The notes: generated by a model from the letters alone, not told the origin. A DNA stretch of 64,000 nucleotides from Casuarius casuarius (GCA_003342895.1 PTFA01000272.1:558001-622000), one strand, 5' to 3'. Shown: positions 47,641 to 60,619, numbered from the stretch's first letter. A program made the numbers and translations.

Positions 47641-47690
47641 CAGTAAGTAAGAGCAGTAAGTTAGTAAGTAAGTAAAATTAGTAAGTAAGC
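47641..47690 (+). repeat. GTAA tetranucleotide microsatellite
   Basis: CAGTAAGTAAGAGCAGTAAG then TTAGTAAGTAAGTAAAATTA and GTAAGTAAGCC give about eight imperfect GTAA/AGTA units. Confidence 0.85.
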
Positions 47691-47735
47691 CAGCAGGGAA
47701 TCAGAGTGAGAGTGTCACATTTCTGATAGTGCTCA

Positions 47736-47783
47736 GTCCTACAAGAAAGGACCAGGGAGGTCCTACAAGTAAGGACCAGGGAA
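47736..47783 (+). repeat. Tandem duplication of a 24-base unit
   Basis: GTCCTACAAGAAAGGACCAG (from 47736) and GTCCTACAAGTAAGGACCAG (from 47760) begin two adjacent 24-base units that differ at one or two bases. Recent local duplication. Confidence 0.85.
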
Positions 47784-47789
47784 GTCTTC

Positions 47790-48975
47790 CTGGACACAAA
47801 GTGTTTCTGTGAATCCAGTACTTGCTTAGTGTGTTTTAAAGACTATAAAGCTAGTAAGCTCTTCTAATGCTTATGTGAATTACGAGATTAAGTCCAACGG
47901 GTGGCATGTTAGTAGTGGGAACATTTTCCAAATACATATTAACTCTGATAAGAAATTCTTAAAAAAAAAAAAAGCCCGAAGTTCAGTATTTTTAAAACCG
48001 AAAGTTTCATTTTTTCAGTTTAAAATCAAACTTCATTATTTCCTTTGATTTTATTATAGATGCTGAAATTATTTTGGGGGATCCTCAAGAGTGAAACTGT
48101 TATTGAAACAAAACATCTGGATCAACTGCAAATATTTTTTTAAAGTGCAGTGGCCTGAAAAAACATTTTTCACTCAGCTCCAGTTACAAATAGTAATAAG
48201 GAAAGAAAAATATCTTCCTCTCCAATCTCCCCTGTAGATTTTTGGCAGTGCGGATTATTGGAAATGCAGTAGAAGGATATGGTAGGTATTATATCAGCCC
48301 AGTGTTTTACAGACAGCCAAGGAAAGCCTAGGAAGATTATGGTACAGAAATAATTTCATGGATGTGTGTCGGATAAGGAAGGGCTGCATAAAATACCTTT
48401 CATACATAAGGAAATGGATTAAGAGTGTGGTTGTTTTGCAGTCTTGTCTTTATGTGATCTTTCCCTAGCATGCCTTGACAGTCCCACACTGTTTATAGGA
48501 GGAATATACAGATAGATGGTATATGACAATGTATGTTTACCTTCCTTATTCAGGATATGGAAAGAAAGAGACAGAAGAGGATACACACATTTTGTTCAAG
48601 TACGTGCCCTGAGGATGCATTCTTGAGAGTCAGAAAGGTAAAAAGTGACCACCTTCAGGTATCGTAACGCTAAGCTATGAAGAGCTTAGGCTTTCGCTAG
48701 AGTTTATTTCCCAATGTGGCAACAAAATCTCTGTCAATTCCAAATAAAAGAGGGAACAAGGAGAAATTATTTTCAGAAGTAATCCTCTTTTCTCCATACC
48801 CACGGTTCATCTAAGGCTTCTCACAATAGACTCCAAGCCAGTGAGAATTACAGGAACTCCCAGAGAGTGACTAAATTCACCATGTTGGATCAGAAAAAGA
48901 GGTTATGATACAGTTACAGCAGCCCTATTCAACTTGCCAAGCAGCCAAAAAAGCCCAGCACATGAAGACAGAAAG
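47790..48975. other. Intron, no gene supported
   Basis: AT-rich intron with an A13 run (47961-47973). No exon or recognisable element. Confidence 0.5.
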
Positions 48976-48980
48976 CACAT

Positions 48981-49018
48981 CAAACCTGTATTTAGGTGAC
49001 AAACCTGTATTTTAGGTG
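48981..49018 (+). repeat. Tandem duplication of a 19-base unit
   Basis: CAAACCTGTATTTAGGTGA (48981-48999) is followed at once by CAAACCTGTATTTTAGGTG (49000-49018). Two copies, one T inserted. Confidence 0.85.
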
Positions 49019-49019
49019 C

Positions 49020-52000
49020 CTTTTGGGGGAAGTGTAATGGACGGTTTTGTACGTCACACTCTCCATCACACTCCTCTCCATCAATGATCATCACCGTCTC
49101 CAAAAATGCATTTACTTATTTTTGCTAGTGCTCAATGTTGTTTTCAGATGCTCTCCTAGGTGCACATGAAGGAAAAAATTCCAAGCCACGAGCACTTGAT
49201 GCAAGAAAGAAATATTTATCTCCTGCCTTAGTCTCTAAACAGAGATGCCAGGACCCCCTCAACAAATATGCAGTTGCACACATGTCTAAGGCTTAGCGAA
49301 GGTGACACTGCTTCTCATTGAAAAGGTCATTACAAGTCCCTGCCTTGCAGTGTGTACATCAAGTAGAGAGGATAATGGCTACCAGTGTAGAATGCCTTTC
49401 TGGTCTTAAGCAGCCTGCAGCATACACATCCAAAATGCAAATTAATAAATATTTATCACGTGAATATCATTATACACCAATTACATCTGTTCATTAGGCC
49501 AATACTCATGTGGAGATGCCTTTTCTTTCAAATAAAATGCCACCTGGCAGAGCCCAAACTGCCCTTTCAGAATCAATGATAATTGAAATATATAAAAATT
49601 GGGTCCTCCTTAATATGATAGTACCTCATAAATACAACTTCTCCCATGCAAGAAGAACAAAGGATTCATTCACCTGTATCCCTGACCGGACGACTAATCC
49701 CAGTCTGATTCACATTATTCCATAGGCTACAGTGATAAAACATATATAGCCCATAAAATATTTTTTGTTATCCATTGTAACACTCTGTCAGTAGCCAAGG
49801 ATGAAATGAATCTGTATTTCTCACAAACAGAAATATGAAGCTGTCAGGGGAAAAAAAAGTTCTTTGTATGAAACGAGGAAACAGTCCTCTGCCATCCTGA
49901 ATGATTCTGTGTTTTGGGATCCTCCTGCTGACACCTCTCACACTGGAACAACACTAGCAATGCCGCACAGCAAAACCAAGCCCGCATTTGTCAGCCAGTA
50001 TTGCTTCTCCTGACTGCCACTCCCTTTTCTATTATTAGTTCTATATAGCCATTAGCCACAGGCCCTGTGTCTTATCTCCAGCAAGTATCTGAGCGCTCAT
50101 TACGGCCTCATTGCAATGCTGTGCGTGGAGATAGGGCTAGTTGTGAGAATCCAGGCAGGCGCTGAAGTGCTGTGCCAGCTCTTGATGCATTTTTGAACAT
50201 GCCTGAAAACTCTGCTGGTCTGACACACACTTCCTCCAGTTCCTCTCTCAGCAATGACTATTTTCACCTCGGTCTATACAGCACAGGGTGATTCCGCTCG
50301 TCAATATTACTCCCATGCACAATACAAGTAACAAAGAAAGAGAAACAGCCCAAACTGGTGGATATCATTACATGCCCTTTATAAAAGATGTATTCTGAAG
50401 CTTCACAAGTGCACTAGAAACATGTACGGAACTGGAATAATATCCAGGGATATTAACACATCCATTTCTTCATGACAATGCTACCTCACTATCTAAGCAT
50501 TTCTACGGGCTTAATATATCCCTCCACCTCTAAGAGGGTCTTGAAGGCAGATCCCAGCAAGTTACAGCTCTTTTCACTAAAAGACAAAATGTCAAAACAA
50601 GCCATTAAGTTAATGAGGAAAGTCTGCACAGATTGTATGAGCTCTAAATTGTTCCACATTCAAGAACAGTTTTATTTTTAAAGTCAGATTTTGACAAGAG
50701 ATGAAGAGCATTATTGAGTAAGTAATAACTTTGTTACAATGTGATTTTGAGTGGCAAGAACAAGGTCGCTTGCACATACAGGTTAAATCCAGTATTGGTC
50801 CCTGAATGGCAGGGAAGAAGGTTTAAAAGGGTTGAAACATTTAACTTTGGCATTTTTAAAACAGAATATTTCAGTTTTGTTTTGCAATGTTATTTTGCTT
50901 CAAAGCTCACCTGCGTTTGCTGTAAAGGGTCAAACAAAACTTTTCTGATCAACACTAACCCCAGCGTTTTTCCATTGTTTTAGTCTTGCCATAATTTTGG
51001 CTCAGGGTCCACAAGTCTCTTTGTATAGGACACCAAACCAAAAACATTTCATAGTTCCACATTCTTTAAGTTTTACATGCACTAAAAAAACCCCTCACAC
51101 CATTATCAATATATCGTAACTAAAAACGGTAAATCAAGTGAACAACCAAACTCTTGACACCGCCTGCTCTAAACGCACATCTCCCCCTTCTTCTCCCCAC
51201 CCAGCAACACACACAGGTACAGATATATAAAATGATAAAGGAATTACAAAGACCCCAGGCCAACAGAATTCTTTCTCTGGTCTTCTCCTGACTTTCCACC
51301 AAGCTCTGTGGGTTTCCAACACTTTTTCCCTGGCTGCTGTTGGTTTTGGCAAGAGCAGTAATAGCACTAAGAATTTACAGATCCCCTGTTCTACTTCAAA
51401 ATCCATTTAGCTAACTTAAACCAGTAGAGAAACCACCTCCTTGTCAGCTGGAATTTCCACTAGTGCCTGAGGGCTGGAGGAAACCAAGCAGCACATTACA
51501 ACCCAGCAGGAAATATTTCTGACCATGATTAATGCTTCTTTAACAGCCCAAGAGAATCTTTGTGGATGTTTGGAAGAGCTCCACTACTTCTCTACAGGCT
51601 ATATTTTGCTGTGAAAACCTTATTACATAACAGAAGCATTAATGAATTCAGGGTAAGATAAGAAAAAAAATGTATTATCCTAAAGATTTGGGGAACAGGG
51701 GAAAAAAAGTTAAGAAAGGCACATGGTTTTCCTTTCATTCCTTTTGATTATGTTGTGATAATGCCCTCTACAGACCTGTCCATCACTCGCGGGCTCAGGT
51801 CAGAGAAGCTCTCTGACCCGACCAGCTGGGTGACACAAGCCAAACAATGATGAATTCAGCTTCAGTTGATCTTGCCAGGAGGATCTCAGGGATGCCTGTT
51901 GAGCAGCTATGAGACAACCACATTTTCCTTTTGTCCACCCTCTTTTTTTTTTTTTGGATGGGGGAATATATGTGGTGTGTGGAAAGGCACAGTCTCTCTT

Positions 52001-52800
52001 GCTCAGAGAGATGTCTTCCTTACTTGGGCTTCCTTACCTGGCTCCCAGATCACCAACTTACAGAACGTGTAATCATTCATGTCTTTTGACCTTGAATTAC
52101 ATTATATTTGGAAACAATCTAAACACATACCCTAGCACAATAAACCTGCCTTGCAAATAGCCATTGCCAGTTCCTGAAGTTTTTCCTTCAACTTGTCTGC
52201 TGTTTAATCATGTGCTCCTCCATAATTACTTAGGCAGTCATTATCCGTGTTGTCTGAAAACAACAGATGAAGCCACCAAGGTACGAAGGTAAAATATCAC
52301 ATGCAAACCTGATCCCGATACGCATCAACTTCTATCCTTTGGAAGCATCTATTTCTCTGTATTGCTATTAAAGATCACCAATGATATCCCACAGTTGTAG
52401 GGAGCCTCACAACACTGGCACTCAGATTCAGACACACACACATATCTATATAAATATAATCATTTCACCTCAGGCACTGCCATCAGTAACCAAAGTATCT
52501 CACGGCAGTCACCAACCACCCTTAGCAGCTCTAGAGCATGGAAAAAATAACAGGATGGCCTTGGAGTTGGTATGCAATCTACCCTAGAGGGAATTTGGCT
52601 CAGGGGATCACACCTCTGTTCTAGTAAAATAGACCACTGACTGGCTTTCTATTATCTCTCATCACGGAAAGCCAGCATGTCCCATGGAGCAGCACTATCA
52701 CACCCTCCCCACCTCATCTCTGATGGGTCAGCGGTTCAGTATTGACTCAGAGGGAGTAGGGCCATGGACTGAACCCCCTCGTGTCATTTCTCGTAGCATT
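49020..52800. other. Intron, no gene supported
   Basis: AT-rich intron. Around 49325-49380 a fragment (AGTCCCTGCCTTGCAGTGTG) weakly recalls the MIR-type antisense tail. A T13 run is at 51943-51955. No exon was recognised. Confidence 0.5.
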
Positions 52801-52807
52801 TCAAAGT

Positions 52808-52873
52808 CTCCCATCCAAGGACTGACACAGTCCAACCTGTTGAGCTAATGAGAGCTGACAAGATCACAGCCCG
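52808..52873 (-). repeat. 5S-rRNA-derived SINE fragment (AmnSINE/5S-SINE type)
   Basis: Read on the minus strand it gives GGGCTGTGATCTTGTCAGCT, then AGCTCAACAGGTTGGACTGT and GTCAGTCCTTGGATGGGAG. That follows vertebrate 5S rRNA (cccgatctcgtctgatctcggaagctaagcagggtcgggcctggttagtacttggatgggag), including the internal promoter region. It is too diverged to be a functional 5S gene, so a 5S-derived SINE is the best reading. The flanks (52728-52805) may be more of the element. Confidence 0.7.
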
Positions 52874-53524
52874 AGAATAATAAAACGTACAGAACAATAG
52901 ATGCTCACCCTGGGTTCTCCTCAACTCTGACCAGCAGAGGAACCTTTTGTTTAAGCAGCTGATGAGATACACAGGGTGTCGTAGAGATGCAGAGTCACTC
53001 GAGCAGACTTTTGTTTCTGCTTGCTCCTTTCTAACTCTCCAGCCTCTATTTGAAGTGCTAGTGGCTCACTGTGTATCACTCTATTAAACCCTGATATAAG
53101 CCACAGAAAGAATATGAAACTGGTAGGCAGGGAAACCTCTAAATGTATTTAGCTATTAACATTTGATTCAAGGAACTCAAGGTAAGGAACCAGTCTTCTG
53201 AAACACTCCCGGTGCATTGGATGAGCAGGACAAGAATGAGAAAACAATTTTCAGTAAGTTTCAGCATGACAAAGCCACTCTGCACTTTTCAAAGCCCATG
53301 GGTAGATATGTATCATAGATATATTCTACAACAAACTACAGAAATCTATAAAGACTTCAGCTGAAATCAGGGTCCCTTTGCTGTCAGGGCTGCACGAAGA
53401 TGCAGTCAGAGACAGCCGACATCCTGCTCTGAGCTGGGGGGCTGGCCCTTGTTCCAAATTATACCAGTGCAGAATTTAGCTCACAACATTTACACACTTA
53501 ATAAATACGAACAGGAGAAAGAGA

Positions 53525-53630
53525 TTTTAGCCTCATTATTAGATAGAAACTGAGACAATGGAGGCAGAGACTGACCTGGTCAATGTCACACAACAAGTCT
53601 CAGCTTTCAAGTGTCAACCACGCACCCTAT
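53525..53630 (-). repeat. MIR/CORE-SINE relic, antisense
   Basis: TTAGATAGAAACTGAGACAA then ACTGACCTGGTCAATGTCAC and ACAACAAGTCTCAGC matches agatgaggaaactgaggca...gtgacttgcccaaggtcacacagcaagtc. Confidence 0.75.
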
Positions 53631-53639
53631 CTTTCCCTC

Positions 53640-54855
53640 TTTGCACTTGAGTATGAAATTGAAAACAGCTTAAAAGAAATGTTGCATGCAAGCATGAGTT
53701 GTACTGAGAGAAAAGGCCCACATGAAGTCTTCAGGAAAGCAAAGATTCAGGTACCGTGTAATCATGTTTCTGTAAACAGCCAGTCCTCTCCTTTCAGAAA
53801 CCATTGTGTTACATGCAAAAGTTTCTCAGACTGAAGCCTACCTCTTCTTTCACATGCTACCGATAGTCACAAAACAGAAAAATACGCAGCTTTGAATCTT
53901 CACTGAAAGCACAGAGTGACGATCCAAGTCCTCAGACTCACTGGGAAGTACAATTCCCCAGTAATTATCCCTGCTGAAAACCAAATTAAGACAAAGAAAC
54001 ATCTTCTTCACTAACACAGTTTGCAAAGATAAAAAGGTGATGGCCAGCCAGAACACCTTAACCACTGCGGTGGGAGAACTGTCATGCTGCACACAAACAA
54101 GGAAAGCATAGAAAAAACATCACCATGAAGTTACAAGAAGGCCAATGGTTTTGTCCCTTTTGTAAGAGGGAGGGTTATTTTGCATGCTTCTCTGGTGCTG
54201 CACGCTGGAATGACAAACTCTTCTACTCCCTGCTGCAGGAGGCAGCTAACGGCAAATGAAGGTCATGAAAGGATGTCAGACTGCAGTTGATGCCCTAGCT
54301 TTACTGAAAGCACTGTAGGAAAAAAATGTTATGAATATGCTACCATGTACAGTAAGAGTGATTTTTAGACCTACTCTTTAGTGAACAGGCCAGGACAGCA
54401 GAAGTAGCAAAAAAAAGCCCAGGGATGTTACCATGTTCCTCGCCCCATCTGAGGCCACAAGAAGGAACTGTGCCCCTTTCCGATCTGCATTCTGCCGCAC
54501 ACTTGGGGTCAGCTGCTCAGAGCTGAGCCCAGGTACTGCAACAGTTGAGCCCTATGGGTAGTAGCTTCCCAGAGATTTAGGTTTCAACGAAGAGCAGAGC
54601 TGCCAAGGAGCCAGAGCATAACAGAAGGCCTTCTCATGCTGGGCCCTATCTTAAGGAATTGCCGTGGTTAAACACTTTTACAAAAAGCTTGACTGTCCAG
54701 GCCACTTCCCCCAGCTGTCTGCCGTCTTCCCTTCCTCCAACAGCAGGAACAGCCCCTGCCTGGCCTAGTCCCAATCCCTCCTCCTTCGGAAGCATAATTC
54801 AGTTTTACCTGCACAGATGAGAAACCTTGAGTTGGCCCTGTTACTTCTTCCTTCC
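53640..54855. other. Intron, nothing specific recognised
   Basis: Ordinary intronic sequence. No exon or clear repeat was seen. Confidence 0.5.
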
Positions 54856-54859
54856 CTCC

Positions 54860-54960
54860 TGCTGTTGCAGTTTAATTTTGATATAATTTCAATTTCTATT
54901 CAAAAAGGCGTATTAAATTAATTTGCATTTGAATGAGAAAGCTTTTTCCCGGGGATCTCA
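54860..54960. promoter_or_regulatory. Candidate conserved element with an octamer and homeodomain-type cores
   Basis: TTGCAGTTTAATTTTGATAT, TATTAAATTAATTTGCAT and TTGAATGAGAAAGC form an AT-rich block with TAAT cores and a perfect octamer ATTTGCAT (54921-54928). On the minus strand, 54921-54935 reads CATTCAAATGCAAAT, two mismatches from the SOX-OCT composite CATTGTNATGCAAAT. Conservation was not tested. Confidence 0.3.
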
Positions 54961-54964
54961 CTTT

Positions 54965-56840
54965 TCTCAACTACTGACTTCAGTAGGGGCCTGGTTCTCA
55001 GGGAGAACTGAGCACAGGGCTTCTAAAAATCAAGACAACTGAAGATACCACAAAGGCTGGCTCTAAAAATGGAGTTGCCCAAAACTAGTGGTAGCTCCAG
55101 AAAACTTTTATTTCCTCAGAGGAAAGAAAGAGGAAGCCAGGTGTAGTACTAACATCTTCTCAGTTACTGTCCTGTTATCTGCACAACAAATGCAAATGTA
55201 TGAGTGTGTTTATATAGAAATGCCATTTACCTTTACAACAGCAAAACTTTTCATGATCCTGTAGCCCTCGTTCAGCAAAAATTGCTGTTTGGTGGGCCAA
55301 GGTATGCTGCTAAATTAGAGACAGACTCGAGAGGAAGTGCAAGGATTCCTTTTTCCAAAATAGAAGAAACTATCAATAATTTGTAAACATGAAGCTTTCC
55401 GGCAAGTAAAATTGGTAGGTCTACTGCTCTGAGCGGTCCTGGCCAAAGAGCAGAGAGGGGTGCCTGGGCCCATTGACCAAAGCCAATTGCCACTGACTTA
55501 AAAAAGGAGCAGGAGGGCGGCCTTGGTCTGAAAAAAAAGGCTGCTTTGCACTTTTGGGCAGGGGTAGGCAGGACCCCCCCTCCCCTCCGCCTGCATGGCT
55601 GACTTTCTAGGCTAATAAAAAGGGTAAGCTGCCCCTGATGAAGCTGTGATGGAAACTTAATCCTCCCCAACAATAGCCCAGTGCTAGAAACATCCATAGC
55701 TCCTGCATGAGAAAAAGCAAGGACCCTTCTCAGGGCATTTGTTTCTACATCAGTCTTTTGTTGTATCTTTCCCCCTCACCCACCTCCTTCCCAGCCTGGG
55801 TTATTCCAGCATTAGTTTGCACGGGCTGTTTGTACAGACAGAACAACAACAGAGGTCTACTTGGAAAGCCTGTGGAAACCTCTTAGCTTGAAATCAGCAA
55901 TGTGCCGTATCCCAGAAGAACAAAAATGTTTTTAACTTGCCTCCCCAAAAGTGTTGTATTCATTGACTTGCAAGCAGGGGGAACAGTGGTAGTAACTTAA
56001 CCTAGGGAAGTGCGCCAACAACTTATTTAATTGCAGACTTTGTGCCAACACCACCACAATACAACTATTAATACGAGTCTGCAGTACAAGACTAATTCTG
56101 CTAACCTTTTGCTGTTGCCTTATAGTCAGGTCAGTGGCTGCATCCCTTCTGCACTGACACTATTCAACAAACACTGGCAACTGCTTTTTAGCAAACATGA
56201 AATGAAGCAGAGCAAGAGAAGGGGAGAATCATTCATAAAATGAAGATTCCCCCCACAACCCCACCCCTTCCTCTCCAAATGTTTCACATTTCTTCCTGCG
56301 GTTCAAGTCTCTCTCTTGAAACTAGAAATGTATCTTGCCATGTATTTGTTCCTGGAAAACTGCCAGGTCTTTAATCTGAATTCCATCAGCTCATTTCCTA
56401 GTTCCTGTGAGACTGCATTTGAGAAATGTGGATCTCTCTCAGTCCACTGGCAAGACTGGTCATCAATCAACATATAAAAATGCAATGTCTGACATTAAGG
56501 ACCGATCCACTTTTCTAAATCAAGCATTCATTTAAACAATGCATATTTTCCCAAAAAGCTGAAAAGTAAGCAAAAAATGGACCCAGCACTACTGCAAATT
56601 TCCATGGATAGGAATATTCAGATAATAATTATAAACATCTCTAAACTCAACTTTAAATAACTTACAAATTCTGAGCAACAGAATTATTATGCAAGGTAGT
56701 AAAGTCGCTGATGCATTTGCAGACTCGCTTACCCTCGCTTCACTATTAATTCATTGCTGTATTTGATTTTTATATCTGCATCTTGTGACTGTATCACATC
56801 CACATATTCTGAACCCCCTGAAGCAGATCTTTTATTACAC
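54965..56840. other. Intron, nothing specific recognised
   Basis: A piece at 54970-55000 (CTACTGACTTCAGTAGGGGC) weakly recalls the fossil palindrome family. Otherwise ordinary intron; the 141-codon minus-strand open frame at 55272-55697 has no family resemblance. Confidence 0.45.
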
Positions 56841-56847
56841 TCGTGAG

Positions 56848-56922
56848 TAGTAGCTAGCACAACGGGGTCCCAGTCTTCAACTGTGACATGCTGGCACTGC
56901 CATTATAGAAAAAATAAGTACC
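56848..56922 (+). repeat. MIR-type SINE 3' end, sense
   Basis: GTAGTAGCTAGCACAACGGG then GTCCCAGTCTTCAACTGTGA and GGCACTGCCATTATAGAAAA matches cagcgcctagcacaatggggtcctggtccatgact...ggcactaccataatac. Confidence 0.75.
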
Positions 56923-56924
56923 AA

Positions 56925-58185
56925 TTACAAGCTGTACAGAAAAACAAGAAAAATACTTTCAAGTAGGTGTCATTAATGGTCTTTAGCACAAAGTCAACAC
57001 TTCCCTATAGGTTTCAGGAATTTTTCTGCAGCACCAGTGGACTGGATGCTCTTTCAACTCTTCTGAATAAGCATTTCCTGTGTGGCTGTTTGCGACAACA
57101 AGGATTGTTGTCGGGGTTCCCAGAGATCCTTGTGGCCCCCTCCTACACCATGAAACTGTTTCCATTTTGCACATTTTGAAATGGATGCATTTCCCATTTC
57201 TTTGTCAAACTTATGCTTTTTAGCTCTATTTTTATGTGAATCAACATTTTGCATTTATCCATGCCCTTAAAAGTCATGAAAACTTTTAAGTCATGACAGA
57301 TGTAAACATTTGGCATATCATCAAAAAGTAGCCTCCACTGAAGAGCAGAAAAACCTCTGAGAGTGCTAATAAAAACAGACCTCACTGATAATACAAACCA
57401 ACTGCCTGAAGACTTCAGCATTGTAAGCTGTACCTCTGTATGTCAACTGGTGTTCAGAAAATGACCCAGTGTTGATAGGGGTTATTAAAAAATGATCTCT
57501 CTTCTATCTCTGTTGGCTGGCATCAGGAACATTTTAACTGCTGATATGGACAGCACAAAACTGCTTACAGCATCACTGCAGAATGTGCGACTGAAACCCA
57601 GGAGAACATGGAGCTATGACAGTTGTCAGCCAAACTCATCATTCATCCGTGCATTGGAAAATCCCCATTCTTGAGTGAGAAAAGGGAATGGCTTTCAGGC
57701 TGGCAGATTATCTGGAGGGGTCTGTGGGAACGGCAAAACACTGCACCTGCCTGAAAAATGGCACCAACTCAGCACAAGACGTTTCCAGAGGGGAAAGTTA
57801 ATATATGGGAGGAATGCACATAAATCCTGTTATTTCTTAATGGGATTTGGGAGCTTATTTCTCACCCTGTGCTTTGAAATGTATCCCACAGCCTATTCTA
57901 TTAATGAAATTAAGCACAGTGATTTTCTTATCAGCAGGAATCATTCTTCACTAAGGTTTTAATTTTTTTTGGTGCGTTTTTTTACACAAGTGTGAAAAAC
58001 TAATATTATGCTTGAATACTGGTTAGGATGTTAACAAGCTGTGTCCTGGATAAGCTGGGCTTGTCTGTTCCTGTTGTACTTTTCCTAATTTCAATTGTCC
58101 AAGAAACCTGGAATCATATGCTTTTTAAAGTTCATAGCAAAGTAATCGAATTGTGGAAAGAGATATAGGCAGCGTCTGGCTGCAA
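56925..58185. other. Intron, nothing specific recognised
   Basis: AT-rich intron. No exon or clear repeat was seen. Confidence 0.5.
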
Positions 58186-58189
58186 ATGG

Positions 58190-58250
58190 GAAGACCAGAA
58201 GTTTATTTCTAGGTCTGCCATGTGAATGAACTTGCACAAGCCCTTTCTTG
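58190..58250 (+). repeat. MIR/CORE-SINE relic, sense
   Basis: ATTTCTAGGTCTGCCATGTG then AATGAACTTGCACAAGCCCT matches the MIR core (attcctggctctgccac...gaccttgggcaagtc). Confidence 0.55.
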
Positions 58251-58254
58251 CCAT

Positions 58255-60619
58255 GTAAACTTAAAACACTTACAAAGGTATTTTTTCGCTGGGGCTGCTA
58301 AGCATGATACATAGACAAGGACAGTATCTCCACAGGGGGAAGATGCTTCCCAGCATTTAACAGATTTCCACCTCTGTCTCATTAAAGAGGGCATTTTGGG
58401 CAAGTCCACCTGAAGGATGGAGTCCATGTCTCCCTCAAGAACAAGGATCTAGTAAGTGAGACAAAGCTGAGGGCTCTTAGCAGACCTAGAAAGGAGACAG
58501 GAACTCTGTGGGTGAGATGGAAACACAGATAGGGGAGCCTACTTGAGATGCAGTTACAAGGAGAAGGAGAAACATACCTAGTGCACTTAAAATCTACATA
58601 GTGATGATCAATATCCTGTTGCAGACAAGTACAGTTTTCAGGGAACCTCCAAATATTTAATTCCTATAGCTCTACTGCTGGTGGGTGGTAGCCAGGACTA
58701 CCCACAGCTCCAATTTCCTCCTCTCATGTGGCCTAAGCAAGCTCGGTCCTGTTTAACACCCACAAAGGCAGGCACTCAGTGCAGACCACGCTGTTGACTT
58801 TGTAAAAAGAAAACCAAGATGTGAGTTTGATACAGATGGCTGGTGGGCAAGTGGACAATGCCAAGTTCTTCCCGCAGACAAGCTAGTCCTGATGCTGAAT
58901 TGTATTCTTCTCTTCTATTAATTGGATATTCCTTTTTCCATGCATAAGGTCAGACTCAGGCCAGACAGGAAGAGCAAGACTGCACCAGGCAGTCTGGAAG
59001 CTGCCAGAATGCCCATCATTTTCTGTGGCTGATGCTCATATCCTAACCTTTTTGTCTCAATTCTCAAGTGAGGAAGAACATGAGAGATTTGCCTCCTAGG
59101 CTCATGGATACTGACCCATTTCAAGATTTTCTGACATGTTATACACTGATCTTGAATGTTCTTTGCTGCCACCAGATGGTGATCCACCCAAGGCTTTGGA
59201 AATACACAAGTAAGTGGCAAAGACTTTGTGGCTCAGTGGTTGTTACCAAAGGTCTCTGGACTCAGTTCCTTTGACTTAAAATGTTTATTAGCAGGCAAAT
59301 TATGGTTCATCTCTTAGAATTATATTTCAAACATCTCTCCCAAAGTCTGAGCAGTTCAGGGACAATAGATCCATGCTGGATTCCTGCTCCACAGTTTTGA
59401 GTTTCATTGAAAGATCTCAAAGGCAAACACCAAAGAAATCTGAGATGGGATTAGCTCAGCTCAAGCTCTATCACTGGTGATGGTTTTTTCCTCTTACGCC
59501 TTGAGCTCCCAAGCGTGGGAAAGGTTGAATTTACTAGAGCCTTTCACAAGCCATCATCTATTCCACACAAACACTGATTTAAAAAATGCATTCTCTGGTT
59601 CTCATTCTAGGATCAATATAAGCCTTAACTCTGCCCATACCTGCTATAGCCAAGTGAAAATACTTCCTTTGCCCTCTTTTGTGACTTTGAAGGACATCAC
59701 ACTGCATATGGTCCTCATGTGGTTGCAACGCAGTGGTGACACAAAGCACTAGGAAGCAAAGATGGGCTTAAACCATATCTTTCAGACCAGCTATCCCTGT
59801 GGATTTGGACTGAAACTTTGCAGCTTGGGTTGATCTCTGGTATGAGTGTGACTGGTCAGTTGGACAGACGGCTGTCAACAGCTCTCTTCTCAGCAAGGAA
59901 GCATGACTGTTTTCAAGGGTAATCGCCTTCTACATGCATGCTCAGGAAAGGGGCATCATTCAGCTTGGGACCTTGGGGTTCACCTGTGTTGATCTTTGTT
60001 ACTAAGGAAAACCAAGATATTCCCAGTAGATGGGCTCATCATGATGATCAGCTGGCGCTACCCCATAAGGCAGCCTATCTGCAGTCAGAAAAGCTCCTGC
60101 TGTCTTTGCTGGTACAGCAGCCATGTTCCAGGAAGCCTCTGCTCACATCAGTCCGTCAGCTTGTCTGCAATTGCTAATTCAGTGCTGTGGCAGTGAACAG
60201 AAGTCTTTTTGTGCTAGGGAGCGATTGGCAGCCTAATGGAGGTGGCTGACAATAGAAGCCTTTTCATCAAGCAATTCCCTAGCTTTAAGAAAAGGTAGAC
60301 AATCCTGTCCCCAGTGCTGGCATCAGCAGTCTTTTGTGAGGCCCTAATCTGAGGCCTGAGAAACAGGGAAGGGTGTTGATGAACTGCCCCTCTACTTTCT
60401 GAAACAATTACAGCATCAGTTCCCTTGTCCCCTCTGCAAGTCAAGGCCCATGTGAGCCAAATTTCCTCGTCATCTGGGATCAGGCATCTGCTTTGTGCAT
60501 TGCCACAGTCTAGCAGCAGAAGCCCGGTGTGCCGGAGAGATGACTTTGCACAATGAGTCCCTTTGCTCATCCACAGACATAACACACCTTTCCCCTGTGC
60601 CAAATCTGAATGATGTATG
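58255..60619. other. Intron, nothing specific recognised
   Basis: Ordinary intron up to the assembly gap. No exon, tandem array or clear repeat was seen. Confidence 0.5.

Noticed and set aside
48981..49018. CRISPR-like direct repeat
   Set aside because: Only two adjacent copies without spacers, in vertebrate nuclear DNA.
52808..52873. Functional 5S rRNA gene
   Set aside because: Too many substitutions and only part of the 5S length; a SINE relic is more likely.
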